From: Bacillota bacterium
GTDB taxonomy: Bacteria; Bacillota_E; Sulfobacillia; Sulfobacillales; Sulfobacillaceae
Assembly (NCBI GenBank): GCA_021820645.1
Contig: JAKADJ010000127.1
Coordinates: forward strand, 1 to 6,602
Direction: 5' to 3'
Length of the DNA stretch: 6,602 bases
The notes under the pieces were generated by a model that worked only from the letters and a program-made list of their open reading frames with translations, was not told where the DNA came from and did not search any database. This document shows positions 1-5,984 of the stretch, in pieces. A program made the position numbers and the translations under genes. How positions within the stretch are numbered: position 1 is the stretch's first letter; each line of letters starts with the position of its first letter.

Positions 1-315
1 GGATCCACTGCACTCTTACCAGGTATTGAGGTTTCGGCCCGGGTTGTTGGGGCCCTCTGGATGCAGGATGAACATGGTATTGACCACAAGATTTTGGGTG
101 TGGTGGACACCGATCCCCGCTACAGGCAGGTAAAGCGGTGCGAGGACCTCGGGCCTCATCGATTGCACGAAATTCAGCACTTCTTCGAGCAATATAAAAC
201 GCTACAAGGCATTACCACTCAGGTGGGCAATTTTCAGGACGTCAGGGTGGCCACTACGCTGATTGAGGACAGCCAAAAACGATTTCGTCTTAAACACACT
301 ACGGGAGGTGAATAA
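1..315 (+). CDS. ppa: Inorganic pyrophosphatase, soluble family I (5'-truncated by window edge)
   Basis: This is the C-terminal 104 residues of a cytoplasmic Mg-dependent inorganic pyrophosphatase, which hydrolyses PPi to two phosphates and so pulls biosynthetic reactions forward. The frame is open from base 1, so the start lies outside the window. Visible family signatures are the block LWMQDEHGIDHK (window residues 19-30), whose D23, D28 and K30 match the metal/phosphate ligands D97, D102 and K104 of the E. coli enzyme. The HFFEQYK block follows, with Y65 and K66 matching E. coli Y141 and K142. The C-terminal tail ends at TAA 313-315, a normal length for the family. Enolase starts only 3 nt later and its ribosome-binding site lies inside the last codons of this gene, so the two are almost certainly co-transcribed. 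The first Asp motif (D-x-D-P-x-D) is not visible because of the truncation. Identification is firm. Confidence 0.93.
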   Translation, partial: GSTALLPGIEVSARVVGALWMQDEHGIDHKILGVVDTDPRYRQVKRCEDLGPHRLHEIQHFFEQYKTLQGITTQVGNFQDVRVATTLIEDSQKRFRLKHTTGGE

Positions 316-318
316 CAC

Positions 319-1599
319 ATGGCAACATTCCAAATTAAGGACATTCAGGGCTTTCAAATTTTCGACTCGCGAGGCTGGCCAACCTTGGCGGTCGAAGTGG
401 AGTTGGATTCGGGCGTGGTGGCGATGGCCCAAGTGCCGGCAGGCGCCTCCACCGGTTCACTCGAAGCGCGTGAACTACGAGACGGAGATAAGGCATTTTC
501 AGGCAAAGGGGTCTCTTCATCGGTGCAACGGATTAAGGACATTGTTCGGCCGAGCTTACAAGGATACCCTGTAGACCAGCAGGACGAATTGGATCGCTTA
601 CTTATTGCGTTAGATGGTACCAGTGATCGATCACGGCTCGGTGCCAACACCCTTCTCGGGGTATCGTTGGCGCTGTCACATGCCGCGGCTCATGCCCATC
701 AGGTTCCTTTATATCACTATTGGGGTGCTGGTCAGGCGGTGCTCCCGACCCCACAATTTAACGTCATTAATGGTGGGATGCATGCGGATAGCGGGATTCC
801 AGTCCAGGAGTTTCTGCTTATCCCGGGAGGCGCCTCATCCTTTGCGGAGGCCATGCGCATGGGAACAGAGGTCTACCACGCGATCCAAGCCCGACTCCGT
901 ACCGCTGGTCATCGCACCGCGGTAGGGGACGAAGGTGGGTTTGCGCCTCAAATCGCGGAGGTCGAGGAAGTTTTCCAACTCCTGTTGAGCAGCATTGACG
1001 ATGTAGGACTTCAAACCGGTGACGATATAGCCATCGGTATCGATGTGGCGGCCAATTCCTTACGGGAGGGCACCCGTTATCGCTGGAATTCAACCTGGTT
1101 GGAAAGCGAGCAGTTGATTGATCAGTATGCCAATTGGGTACGGCAGTACCCGTTGATATCGATTGAAGACGGATTAGCCGAAGATGACTGGGCCGGATGG
1201 TCAAGCTTAACGGGACGCTTGGGACGGAGGTGCCAAGTAGTGGGCGACGATATTTTTGTCACGCATTCGGTGCTAGTATCTCGGGGCATACAAGACCGTG
1301 CGGCTAACGCGGTGCTCATTAAACTTAATCAGATTGGGACCGTGACCGAAACCAAAGACGTTGCAACGATGGCGCAACGAGCCGGTTGGAATACCGTGGT
1401 CTCTCACCGATCGGGGGAGACCGTAGACTCGTCGTTAGCTGATTTTGCAGTGGCGATCGGGGCCGGACAGGTCAAGTCCGGCGCACCCGCCCGGGGTGAG
1501 CGGCTAGCAAAATATAATCGCTTACTTCTAATTGAAGCCCATGATTCCAAGCTGCCTTATGCGGGGTGGTCATGGCAAAGCGCACCGACGCAACTCTGA
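319..1599 (+). CDS. eno: Enolase (phosphopyruvate hydratase)
   Basis: Enolase interconverts 2-phosphoglycerate and phosphoenolpyruvate in glycolysis/gluconeogenesis in the cytoplasm. At 426 aa it has normal family length. Catalytic and metal residues are in place: loop-1 Ser44 (in AGASTG), H155, E164, E205 (in GDEGG), metal ligands D242, E283 and D310, catalytic K335 (LIKLNQIG), the enolase signature H363-R364-S365 (SHRSGET) and K386. The enzyme should therefore be active. The start is set by GGGAGGTG at 303-310, 8 nt before the ATG and inside the end of ppa. Two normally near-invariant N-terminal positions are changed: the usual SRGNPT reads SRGWPT (W20), and the usual SGASTG reads AGASTG (A41). 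It carries 10 Trp. The downstream transporter follows after 37 nt. Confidence 0.97.
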   Translation: MATFQIKDIQGFQIFDSRGWPTLAVEVELDSGVVAMAQVPAGASTGSLEARELRDGDKAFSGKGVSSSVQRIKDIVRPSLQGYPVDQQDELDRLLIALDGTSDRSRLGANTLLGVSLALSHAAAHAHQVPLYHYWGAGQAVLPTPQFNVINGGMHADSGIPVQEFLLIPGGASSFAEAMRMGTEVYHAIQARLRTAGHRTAVGDEGGFAPQIAEVEEVFQLLLSSIDDVGLQTGDDIAIGIDVAANSLREGTRYRWNSTWLESEQLIDQYANWVRQYPLISIEDGLAEDDWAGWSSLTGRLGRRCQVVGDDIFVTHSVLVSRGIQDRAANAVLIKLNQIGTVTETKDVATMAQRAGWNTVVSHRSGETVDSSLADFAVAIGAGQVKSGAPARGERLAKYNRLLLIEAHDSKLPYAGWSWQSAPTQL

Positions 1600-1636
1600 C
1601 GTTTGGTCACTAGACGATAAGAAAGAAGGCCTCATC

Positions 1637-2839
1637 ATGGATCCTCAAAGAAGTAATGGGAGGCGCGCGAAGAGCCTTTGGCGCACCTCGAATGTGTGGG
1701 CGTTTTCATTTGCATCGTTATTTTCGGATTGGGGACATGAAATGGTCACCGCGCTCCTGCCTGGTTTTTTGCTCTCGCTCGGTGCACCCGCGATGGCATT
1801 GGGGTTGACTGAAGGCATCTCGAATTTGGCACAGGCGGTGACCGCTCTATGGGGAGGAAGAATCAATGACCGCAAGACGTATCGGCATCTTTGGCTAGTC
1901 ATTGGCTATGTCCTCACGGGACTAAAAGCGTTGATCGCATTAGTCTATTGGTGGCCTTGGGTAGTACTGCTGCGTACGGTGGGTTGGAGCGGCCGAGGAG
2001 CGCGTGGTCCGATTCGAGATTCTTATATCGCTGAAGAAGTGCCTAAGGAATCTGTGGGGAAGGCCTATGGCTTACGCGAGATGTTCGACACCTTGGGCGC
2101 GGTGTTGGGCCCCCTAGGTGCCGCTGTCTTGGTCGCATTGGCCTCGCCGCGCACCTTAATTGCTTGGAGCGCCGTCCCGGCTATTCTTACCGTTCTGGTG
2201 ATTTTAAAAGTGCGCAAAGTGACTCCGTCTCCGATATCCGCTGCGTCAGTCAAAAATTCGCCGCCAGTGGCATGGGGACGACCTTTTATCCGTTATCGAT
2301 GGGCCACATTCATTTTTACCATGGGTTACGTGGCTCCCACGTTCTTTATTCTGAGGGTCTGGCAAGGCCACGTAACCGTTGGCCCCGTGTCTGCTCACAC
2401 CTTGGCGCTGCTCTTATACGCGTTACATAATGCTATCTATGCCCTAAGTTCTTATCCAGTAGGATGGTTGTCGGATAGAATCCCAGGGCGTCCATTGCTT
2501 CTCTTGGGATATGGCATTTGGACCTTGGTTATCGCGGGCTTCTTTGTCGGATTGGGTGGGATCGGGTGGTGGATTGTCCTATTTGCGGTGGCCGGATTGG
2601 CCACCGGACTCATCGAGGTGGCCCAAAAATTGGCCACTATACGGCTCATCACCGCTCCCACCCGAGGGCAAGGGTTGGGTCAGATCGCCGCTCTGAGGGG
2701 GGGCGCCCAGCTCGCCTCCGGGATTATTATGGGGGGCCTCTGGACGGCAGGAAATGCGCAGGTCGGGTTTGGAGTCGAGGCAGGTGTTGCTCTGATTGGA
2801 GTGACTCTGATGGGCACGATAGGTCGGGAGGCCATTTAA
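1637..2839 (+). CDS. Major facilitator superfamily transporter, 12 TM
   Basis: A 400-residue integral membrane carrier of the major facilitator superfamily. Hydrophobic segments run throughout, in two halves separated by a polar loop (residues about 192-218). The cytoplasmic motif-A region appears in both halves: GGRINDRK (73-80) after TM2, and GWLSDRIPGRP (276-286), the clearer copy. The stretch with SGRGARGPIRDSY (118-130) followed by GLREMFDTLGAVLGP (145-159) is typical of a poorly characterised MFS subgroup. The substrate cannot be read from sequence. The ATG at 1637 is preferred because AGAAGG (1624-1629) sits 7 nt before it. The frame is open further upstream to an ATG at 1532, but that extension would overlap the end of enolase, has no ribosome-binding site and is not hydrophobic. 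It lies in the ppa-eno unit, with the next gene 19 nt downstream. It has 18 Trp. Confidence 0.9.
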   Translation: MDPQRSNGRRAKSLWRTSNVWAFSFASLFSDWGHEMVTALLPGFLLSLGAPAMALGLTEGISNLAQAVTALWGGRINDRKTYRHLWLVIGYVLTGLKALIALVYWWPWVVLLRTVGWSGRGARGPIRDSYIAEEVPKESVGKAYGLREMFDTLGAVLGPLGAAVLVALASPRTLIAWSAVPAILTVLVILKVRKVTPSPISAASVKNSPPVAWGRPFIRYRWATFIFTMGYVAPTFFILRVWQGHVTVGPVSAHTLALLLYALHNAIYALSSYPVGWLSDRIPGRPLLLLGYGIWTLVIAGFFVGLGGIGWWIVLFAVAGLATGLIEVAQKLATIRLITAPTRGQGLGQIAALRGGAQLASGIIMGGLWTAGNAQVGFGVEAGVALIGVTLMGTIGREAI

Positions 2840-2858
2840 GGGAGAGGAGATATGCGGG

Positions 2859-3788
2859 ATGACACCGAACCTGGCAATCCCTTCAGGCACGGCAGAACCG
2901 TATGAGTGGTGTAGATGGGCCTGGTTAATGGGGAGGCAAGGTCATGCCGATGCGCGGGCGGCATTATGTGCCATGATATTTGAGGGCGATCGGGATATTA
3001 TGGTGCGGCAAACGGCCTTGAGTGCGTATTGGAACCTAAGTGATGTAGAGGCTGCGATTCAGGTCGAAGAACGGCTCCTGGCAGAACAGCGTTGGCATCT
3101 TGCTCTATGGGGATTGGATAATCCCCAATGGTGGCATGATACGCGGTGGCTGGATGCCTGTCAGCACTGGATTGGCGCCGACCAATCTTTGCACTCATCG
3201 ATTATCCGGTTGCAGAGTTGGGGGGGTCGTAAAACTTCATGGATTAGAATCCCAGAGCAGATTTATGACCGGATCGCGGGGATCCAACCACCGTTGAATT
3301 GGAGTAGGCTACTGCAGGTCGGGGCCGCGCATCTAGGTGGACCAAGGGTGACGGGATTTCCTGGATTTTGGGCTCAGCACATCACGGATTGGGCCGAAAA
3401 GTGGTTTCATTGGGAAGAGGCGGTGTGGCTTTATCGATGGCGCCTACAAGAAGAACGAAACTTGGTCGAATGGACCCAATCCGAACCCTATGGAGCATTG
3501 TCGCCGGCAATTCCCGGCGTGGAGTGCATGGCTTTGGAAGAACCCCAAACCGTCCAAGACAGCATCCTTCTTATAATGTTGGGTCTAGGCTATGACCGTG
3601 GTGCGAACGCTTCGGTCAGTCAGGCGGCAGAGTGGGATAGTATTTGGTCCAGTTGGGGGGCCAGTTTAAATTATGCATTGTTTGAGATACTGGCAAATGT
3701 CCAAGTCACGGAATGGCACATTGGCGGGCTAAGCGGGTCGCTTCGTGATCGGTCTCGTGTGCAACGCTGGGGTTTGCACCTGGAGTAA
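2859..3788 (+). CDS. Trp-rich protein of unknown function
   Basis: A 309-residue protein that I do not recognise. Its composition is remarkable: 25 Trp (about 8 %), only two Lys (K125, K181) and many Arg, with Trp spread along the whole chain, including a WW pair at 91-92 and dense spacing at 171-205. There is no signal peptide and no long hydrophobic segment, so it is probably cytoplasmic or peripheral. Residues about 27-60 look weakly like one HEAT-type helical pair (DARAALCAMI ... MVRQTALSAYWNL), and the rest may be an alpha-helical solenoid; this is inference. The start at ATG 2859 is chosen because GGAGAGGAG (2841-2849) is 9 nt upstream. The ATG at 2852 is too close to that site and opens an 18-codon dead frame. 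It is 19 nt after the MFS gene and 22 nt before the HAD gene, so it is probably co-expressed with both. The reading frame is intact with normal codon use, so it is a real gene. Confidence 0.8.
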   Translation: MTPNLAIPSGTAEPYEWCRWAWLMGRQGHADARAALCAMIFEGDRDIMVRQTALSAYWNLSDVEAAIQVEERLLAEQRWHLALWGLDNPQWWHDTRWLDACQHWIGADQSLHSSIIRLQSWGGRKTSWIRIPEQIYDRIAGIQPPLNWSRLLQVGAAHLGGPRVTGFPGFWAQHITDWAEKWFHWEEAVWLYRWRLQEERNLVEWTQSEPYGALSPAIPGVECMALEEPQTVQDSILLIMLGLGYDRGANASVSQAAEWDSIWSSWGASLNYALFEILANVQVTEWHIGGLSGSLRDRSRVQRWGLHLE

Positions 3789-3810
3789 TCAATTGGCGGG
3801 AGGAAATCGC

Positions 3811-4266
3811 ATGACGATCGATATACCGGGGCGGGGAATTTTAGAACTAGATACCGTGGTGTTGGATTTCAACGGGACATTGGCAGTGGATGGCAAGGTA
3901 AACTTGTCCGTCGAAGCGTTGCTCTATGATCTGGCACGGCAATATGAGACGATTCTCGCGACCGCCGATACGTTCGGAACAGCTTCCTATTTCGCTCATC
4001 GGCTTGGGCTTCGGCTTGAGGTGGTTCAGAGTGGTCTCGATAAAGAAACCTTAGTGACAGGGATCCCGGGGGGAGTAGCGGCCATCGGCAACGGGGCCAA
4101 TGACCAGAAGATGTTTCGTGCCGCAGACTTGGCTATCGGGATTATCGGTGCCGAAGGCGCATCCGTCACATCAATGTTAGAGGCGGATATTTGGGTGGCG
4201 AGTGCCGAACACGCACTGGAACTATTGCTGCATCCTAATCGACTGGTGGCGACACTGAGAACGTAG
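3811..4266 (+). CDS. Small HAD-superfamily hydrolase, soluble P-type-ATPase-like
   Basis: A 151-residue cytoplasmic protein resembling the 'soluble P-type ATPase' group (COG4087) of the haloacid dehalogenase superfamily. It is essentially a free-standing P domain without membrane or actuator domains. Motif I is DFNGTLAVDG (D19 nucleophile). As in P-type ATPases (DKTGT), there is no Asp two residues after the nucleophile. Motif II is TADTFGT (T51), K79 is a plausible motif III Lys, and motif IV is GNGANDQKMF (93-102; N97 and D98 for Mg), like the GDGxNDxPAL of P-type ATPases. The start at ATG 3811 follows GGGAGGA (3798-3804) by 6 nt; upstream in-frame starts inside the preceding gene lack a site. 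It is the last gene of the five-gene unit. The natural substrate of this group is, to my knowledge, not established. A phosphatase or phosphotransfer role is inferred from the motifs. Confidence 0.85.
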   Translation: MTIDIPGRGILELDTVVLDFNGTLAVDGKVNLSVEALLYDLARQYETILATADTFGTASYFAHRLGLRLEVVQSGLDKETLVTGIPGGVAAIGNGANDQKMFRAADLAIGIIGAEGASVTSMLEADIWVASAEHALELLLHPNRLVATLRT

Positions 4267-4474
4267 CGCGAGACGCGTTTAGGCTTTGAGAGGGAAATCG
4301 TCGCCATGTGATGCCCCTGGGCAGGCTTCGACTACGGTATGATGTTCTTGGTGATAGCGGGGGCGCGGATTGCTATCCGGGTGTCGTTTAACGATGGACG
4401 GGTTAGTGCACACGGATGTTTCTTAAATCGAGTCAGGGCTCTGGTGCGCCAGGGATCGTCATAGAGATAGTCGT
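4267..4474. other. Intergenic gap, no clear gene
   Basis: This 208-nt gap follows the five-gene unit. It holds small hairpins, CGGAT/ATCCG at 4366-4379 (4-nt loop) and CTGG/CCAG at 4441-4452 (extendable by two pairs, one a wobble), but none has a T tail, so no intrinsic terminator can be called. TATGAT at 4338-4343 resembles a -10 box but has no -35 partner. ATG 4306 is followed at once by TGA, and GTG 4308 opens only a 27-codon frame. I see no supported gene. Confidence 0.5.
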
Positions 4475-4828
4475 TTGACTCACGCAGGTCCCGGGGGTGA
4501 TCTTACGGAACCCACAAGGCATGGTGTAAGGCATCTTAAGCATTCGCTAGAATCGGGAACGGAATCGGTATGGCAATCAATCCCACTGGTTGTGGCACTC
4601 TTGCCGCTAGTGGTTAGTGGAATCTTCGTGGCCATAATACTCTGGCACCAAAGGCATGGGATGAATCATCTTTATGAAGTGGGCCCCATTCCCTTGAGTC
4701 TAGTGGGGATCATCCCTCTCGCCGCGTGGATTGCCATTAAGGCGCCTTGGGTATCCCGACTTAAGGCATGGTGGAGGCGGCGTAAGCTGAGGGTAATACG
4801 ACCCAAAGCGAATTCCGGGGGAGAATAA
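4475..4828 (+). CDS. Small two-TM membrane protein, unknown function
   Basis: A predicted 117-residue membrane protein. Residues 1-33 are polar, TM1 spans about 36-57 (SIPLVVALLPLVVSGIFVAI), a short His/Asn-containing loop follows, TM2 spans about 71-91, and the tail (93-111) is strongly basic (LKAWWRRRKLRVIRPK). By the positive-inside rule the C-terminus is cytoplasmic, and with two spans the N-terminus is too. I do not recognise the family. The start is uncertain. TTG 4475 is the only usable start codon upstream of TM1 (the frame closes at TAA 4424-4426), but its ribosome-binding site (AGAGATAG region, 4463-4470) is weak. The clear hydrophobic pattern and six Trp match the neighbours' style and argue for a real gene. 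It converges on the minus-strand CBS-like gene. Confidence 0.55.
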   Translation: MTHAGPGGDLTEPTRHGVRHLKHSLESGTESVWQSIPLVVALLPLVVSGIFVAIILWHQRHGMNHLYEVGPIPLSLVGIIPLAAWIAIKAPWVSRLKAWWRRRKLRVIRPKANSGGE

Positions 4829-4843
4829 TTGTAGAGCCCGGAA
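4813..4843 (+). repeat. Inverted repeat over the stop codon of the two-TM gene
   Basis: TTCCGGG (4813-4819) and CCCGGAA (4837-4843) form a perfect 7-bp inverted repeat with a 17-nt loop that contains the TAA stop. There is no following T tract. It may help end or protect the + transcript, together with the 8-bp hairpin immediately downstream. Confidence 0.4.
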
Positions 4844-4848
4844 CACAA

Positions 4849-4874
4849 CGTGGGACCAAGGGCATAGTCCCACG
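4849..4874 (-). terminator. Hairpin between convergent genes, probable terminator for the minus-strand CBS-like gene
   Basis: CGTGGGAC (4849-4856) and GTCCCACG (4867-4874) form a perfect 8-bp stem with a 10-nt loop, placed between the ends of two convergent genes. Read on the minus strand the stem is followed by TTGTGTT, a weak T-rich tail. Read on the plus strand it is followed by CTGATC, which is not a tail. It therefore fits best as a minus-strand terminator, possibly serving both directions weakly. Confidence 0.5.
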
Positions 4875-4880
4875 CTGATC

Positions 4881-5333
4881 TCACGGTTCCTGTGATGCGA
4901 GGTAGTGGCTAAAGCTTTCCCACGTGATTTTTCCATACAAGATGGCGTCGGGACCGGCAAGCCAGATGACCTCAGTACGATGTCGTGCAAAGAGATGGAC
5001 GCTGGGTTTCCACTCTTCGTCGGGTTCGCGAACGAGGATCCCCGCGGGAGTTTCGTCAAAATGGTCTAACCGGTCGGCCCAGGAATGTTCCACAACATGG
5101 GTGTATGGCCAGAGATGGTGCACCGTTGCGCTTTGTTGAATTAGGTGGTGCAATATGTCATGCGGCCTGAGAATGCCCATTAGAGCATAGCGGTGATCGA
5201 CCACCGCTACAACCCCAATCCTACGTAACCAGTCGTTGTTCCACTGGTTCCATAAGGCACCGATTGGGGTGTGCGTAAAAATCATTTCGTGGTTTTCGAT
5301 GGGTTGTATCCCGTATCTAAATGGGTTTGTCAT
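4881..5333 (-). CDS. CBS-domain-like protein (two divergent CBS units)
   Basis: A 150-residue soluble protein. Residues about 15-66 follow the CBS pattern and end in VVAVVDHRYALMGILRPHDI (41-60), the usual 'V-V-D-x-x-x-x-x-G-I-L-x-x-x-D-I-L' ending. Residues about 78-147 look like a second, more diverged unit ending in LYGKITWESFSHYLA. CBS pairs usually bind adenosine nucleotides or similar ligands and regulate a partner; no catalytic domain is attached here, so a stand-alone sensor or regulator is inferred. The composition is unusual, with 14 His and 8 Trp. The start at ATG 5331-5333 is well supported by AAAGGAG (5342-5348), 8 nt upstream. The open frame extends further upstream but that part has no site and is unlike protein. 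The gene lies 86 nt downstream of the 71-aa gene on the same strand, with no clear promoter between, so they are probably co-transcribed. Confidence 0.72.
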   Translation of the reverse strand: MTNPFRYGIQPIENHEMIFTHTPIGALWNQWNNDWLRRIGVVAVVDHRYALMGILRPHDILHHLIQQSATVHHLWPYTHVVEHSWADRLDHFDETPAGILVREPDEEWKPSVHLFARHRTEVIWLAGPDAILYGKITWESFSHYLASQEP

Positions 5334-5419
5334 CTGGCGCACTCCTTTGATGGATTCTGAGCCCGCGTCAACACAGGTCTGGTCCCGTTCCGGATCAGTA
5401 GGTTGTGAGTGATGGCCAG

Positions 5420-5635
5420 TTAAATTTCCACAAGGCCATTGAGCGGGGGCCAATACTGGTATTCCGATATTTCAATGGCATCGCTCAGATCAGGATCGAT
5501 CTGGCTAATCGCATTAACAACGTCAAAAACCAGTCGGTCGATGGCCTGTGGGGCGTTTTCAGTCTCGGGGCAAGGGAGCCACAAGTTACAAGAGAAAACC
5601 GGGGTGGTCAAACGAACGCCGATTAGTTGAGTCAC
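5420..5635 (-). CDS. Small protein of unknown function, GTG start
   Basis: A 71-residue acidic protein with no recognised family. It has a C-x4-C pair near the N-terminus (SCNLWLPC, C16 and C21) and a predicted amphipathic helical middle (IDRLVFDVVNAISQ). There is no membrane segment. The start is GTG 5633-5635, chosen because an ideal AGGAGG (5644-5649) lies 8 nt upstream. The frame could begin at GTG 5663-5665 but that codon has no site. The plus-strand frames over the same stretch have no ribosome-binding site. It starts about 30 nt downstream of a strong minus-strand terminator hairpin (5666-5704), with no promoter visible between the two, so transcription seems to have to read through that hairpin. 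The CBS-like gene follows 86 nt downstream. That it is a gene is moderately likely; its function is unknown. Confidence 0.55.
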   Translation of the reverse strand: MTQLIGVRLTTPVFSCNLWLPCPETENAPQAIDRLVFDVVNAISQIDPDLSDAIEISEYQYWPPLNGLVEI

Positions 5636-5643
5636 GCTAGAAT

Positions 5644-5649
5644 CCTCCT
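5644..5649 (-). promoter_or_regulatory. Ribosome-binding site of the 71-aa gene
   Basis: Minus-strand AGGAGG, 8 nt before the GTG at 5633-5635. It is the main reason for calling the gene and for choosing this start over the upstream GTG at 5663-5665. Confidence 0.65.
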
Positions 5650-5665
5650 CATTCTTAAAAATCAC

Positions 5666-5704
5666 GCAAAAATGGCTCCTGATCGTCTAAGATCAGGAGC
5701 CATT
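5666..5704 (-). terminator. Strong intrinsic terminator reading left, possible attenuator
   Basis: A perfect 14-bp inverted repeat: AATGGCTCCTGATC at 5671-5684 and its complement at 5691-5704, with a 6-nt loop (GTCTAA). Read on the minus strand the stem runs into a TTTTT tract, then GCG. Read on the plus strand it is followed by AGCCTCTCGG, so it works only leftward. It sits just upstream of the 71-aa gene's ribosome-binding site, not behind any visible gene. It therefore either ends a short RNA that starts inside the island or controls read-through into the 71-aa and CBS-like genes. Confidence 0.75.
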
Positions 5705-5721
5705 AGCCTCTCGGCACAGTA

Positions 5722-5739
5722 TGGCCAGCTCCATGGCCA
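5722..5739 (-). repeat. TGGCCA hairpin with a loop complementary to the terminator stem
   Basis: TGGCCA occurs at 5722-5727 and 5734-5739. Because TGGCCA is its own reverse complement, the two copies form a 6-bp stem with a 6-nt loop. On the minus strand the loop reads TGGAGC, whose GGAGC can pair with GCTCC in the first arm of the terminator at 5671-5704. This is a possible antitermination contact. Confidence 0.45.
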
Positions 5740-5747
5740 CTACACAA

Positions 5748-5753
5748 TATAAT
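5748..5753 (+). promoter_or_regulatory. Candidate -10 box inside the non-coding island
   Basis: An exact TATAAT lies in an AT-rich stretch. The opposite strand of the same box reads TATATT (5746-5751), so it could serve either direction. No good -35 partner is seen at 16-18 nt on either side, so the call rests on the hexamer and its position between two outward-facing terminators. Confidence 0.25.
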
Positions 5754-5984
5754 GAAATAATGGTAACCCATATTTCGGGATAGTGCAAGGGTGGACGGCA
5801 ATTAGATACATACAAAATTACTCGAAATGCCATTGTAAGGGGGCTGGTCCCCAAGAATAGCGGCCACGGTACTCGGCTTGTAACAGGGCCGGGATTCTGT
5901 CATAATAAATTCCATAGATATTACTAGCGGTAGGTCATGGTGTTGGCCAGAACATTACCAGAAATGCCCGTATTATTCAGGGAT

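Noticed and set aside
818..1204. 128-codon minus-strand frame inside enolase
   Set aside because: It is a shadow of a strongly conserved gene; its product is Arg/Pro-rich with no motif and no ribosome-binding site.
1532..1636. Upstream extension of the MFS gene to ATG 1532
   Set aside because: It overlaps the end of enolase, is polar and has no ribosome-binding site. ATG 1637 has AGAAGG at 7 nt.
2579..2890. 103-codon minus-strand frame and overlapping plus-strand frames at the end of the MFS gene
   Set aside because: They overlap the MFS coding frame, and their composition is that of out-of-frame translation.
2852..2905. ATG 2852 as the start of a gene after the MFS transporter
   Set aside because: It is 2 nt from the purine-rich site and its frame stops after 17 codons. 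ATG 2859 is better spaced and opens 309 codons.
4306..4391. Tiny frames at ATG 4306 (followed at once by TGA) and GTG 4308 (27 codons)
   Set aside because: The length is too short and the peptide has no recognisable feature. A purine-rich stretch upstream is not enough.
5405..5630. Plus-strand frames opposite the 71-aa gene
   Set aside because: They have no ribosome-binding site, whereas the minus-strand frame has an ideal AGGAGG and a downstream partner gene.
5787..5801. AGGGTGGACGGC resembling a T-box (AGGGTGGNACCGCG)
   Set aside because: The match loses register after AGGGTGG and lies nearly 190 nt from the rightward terminator, not beside it. There is no specifier stem or aminoacyl-tRNA/amino-acid gene downstream.
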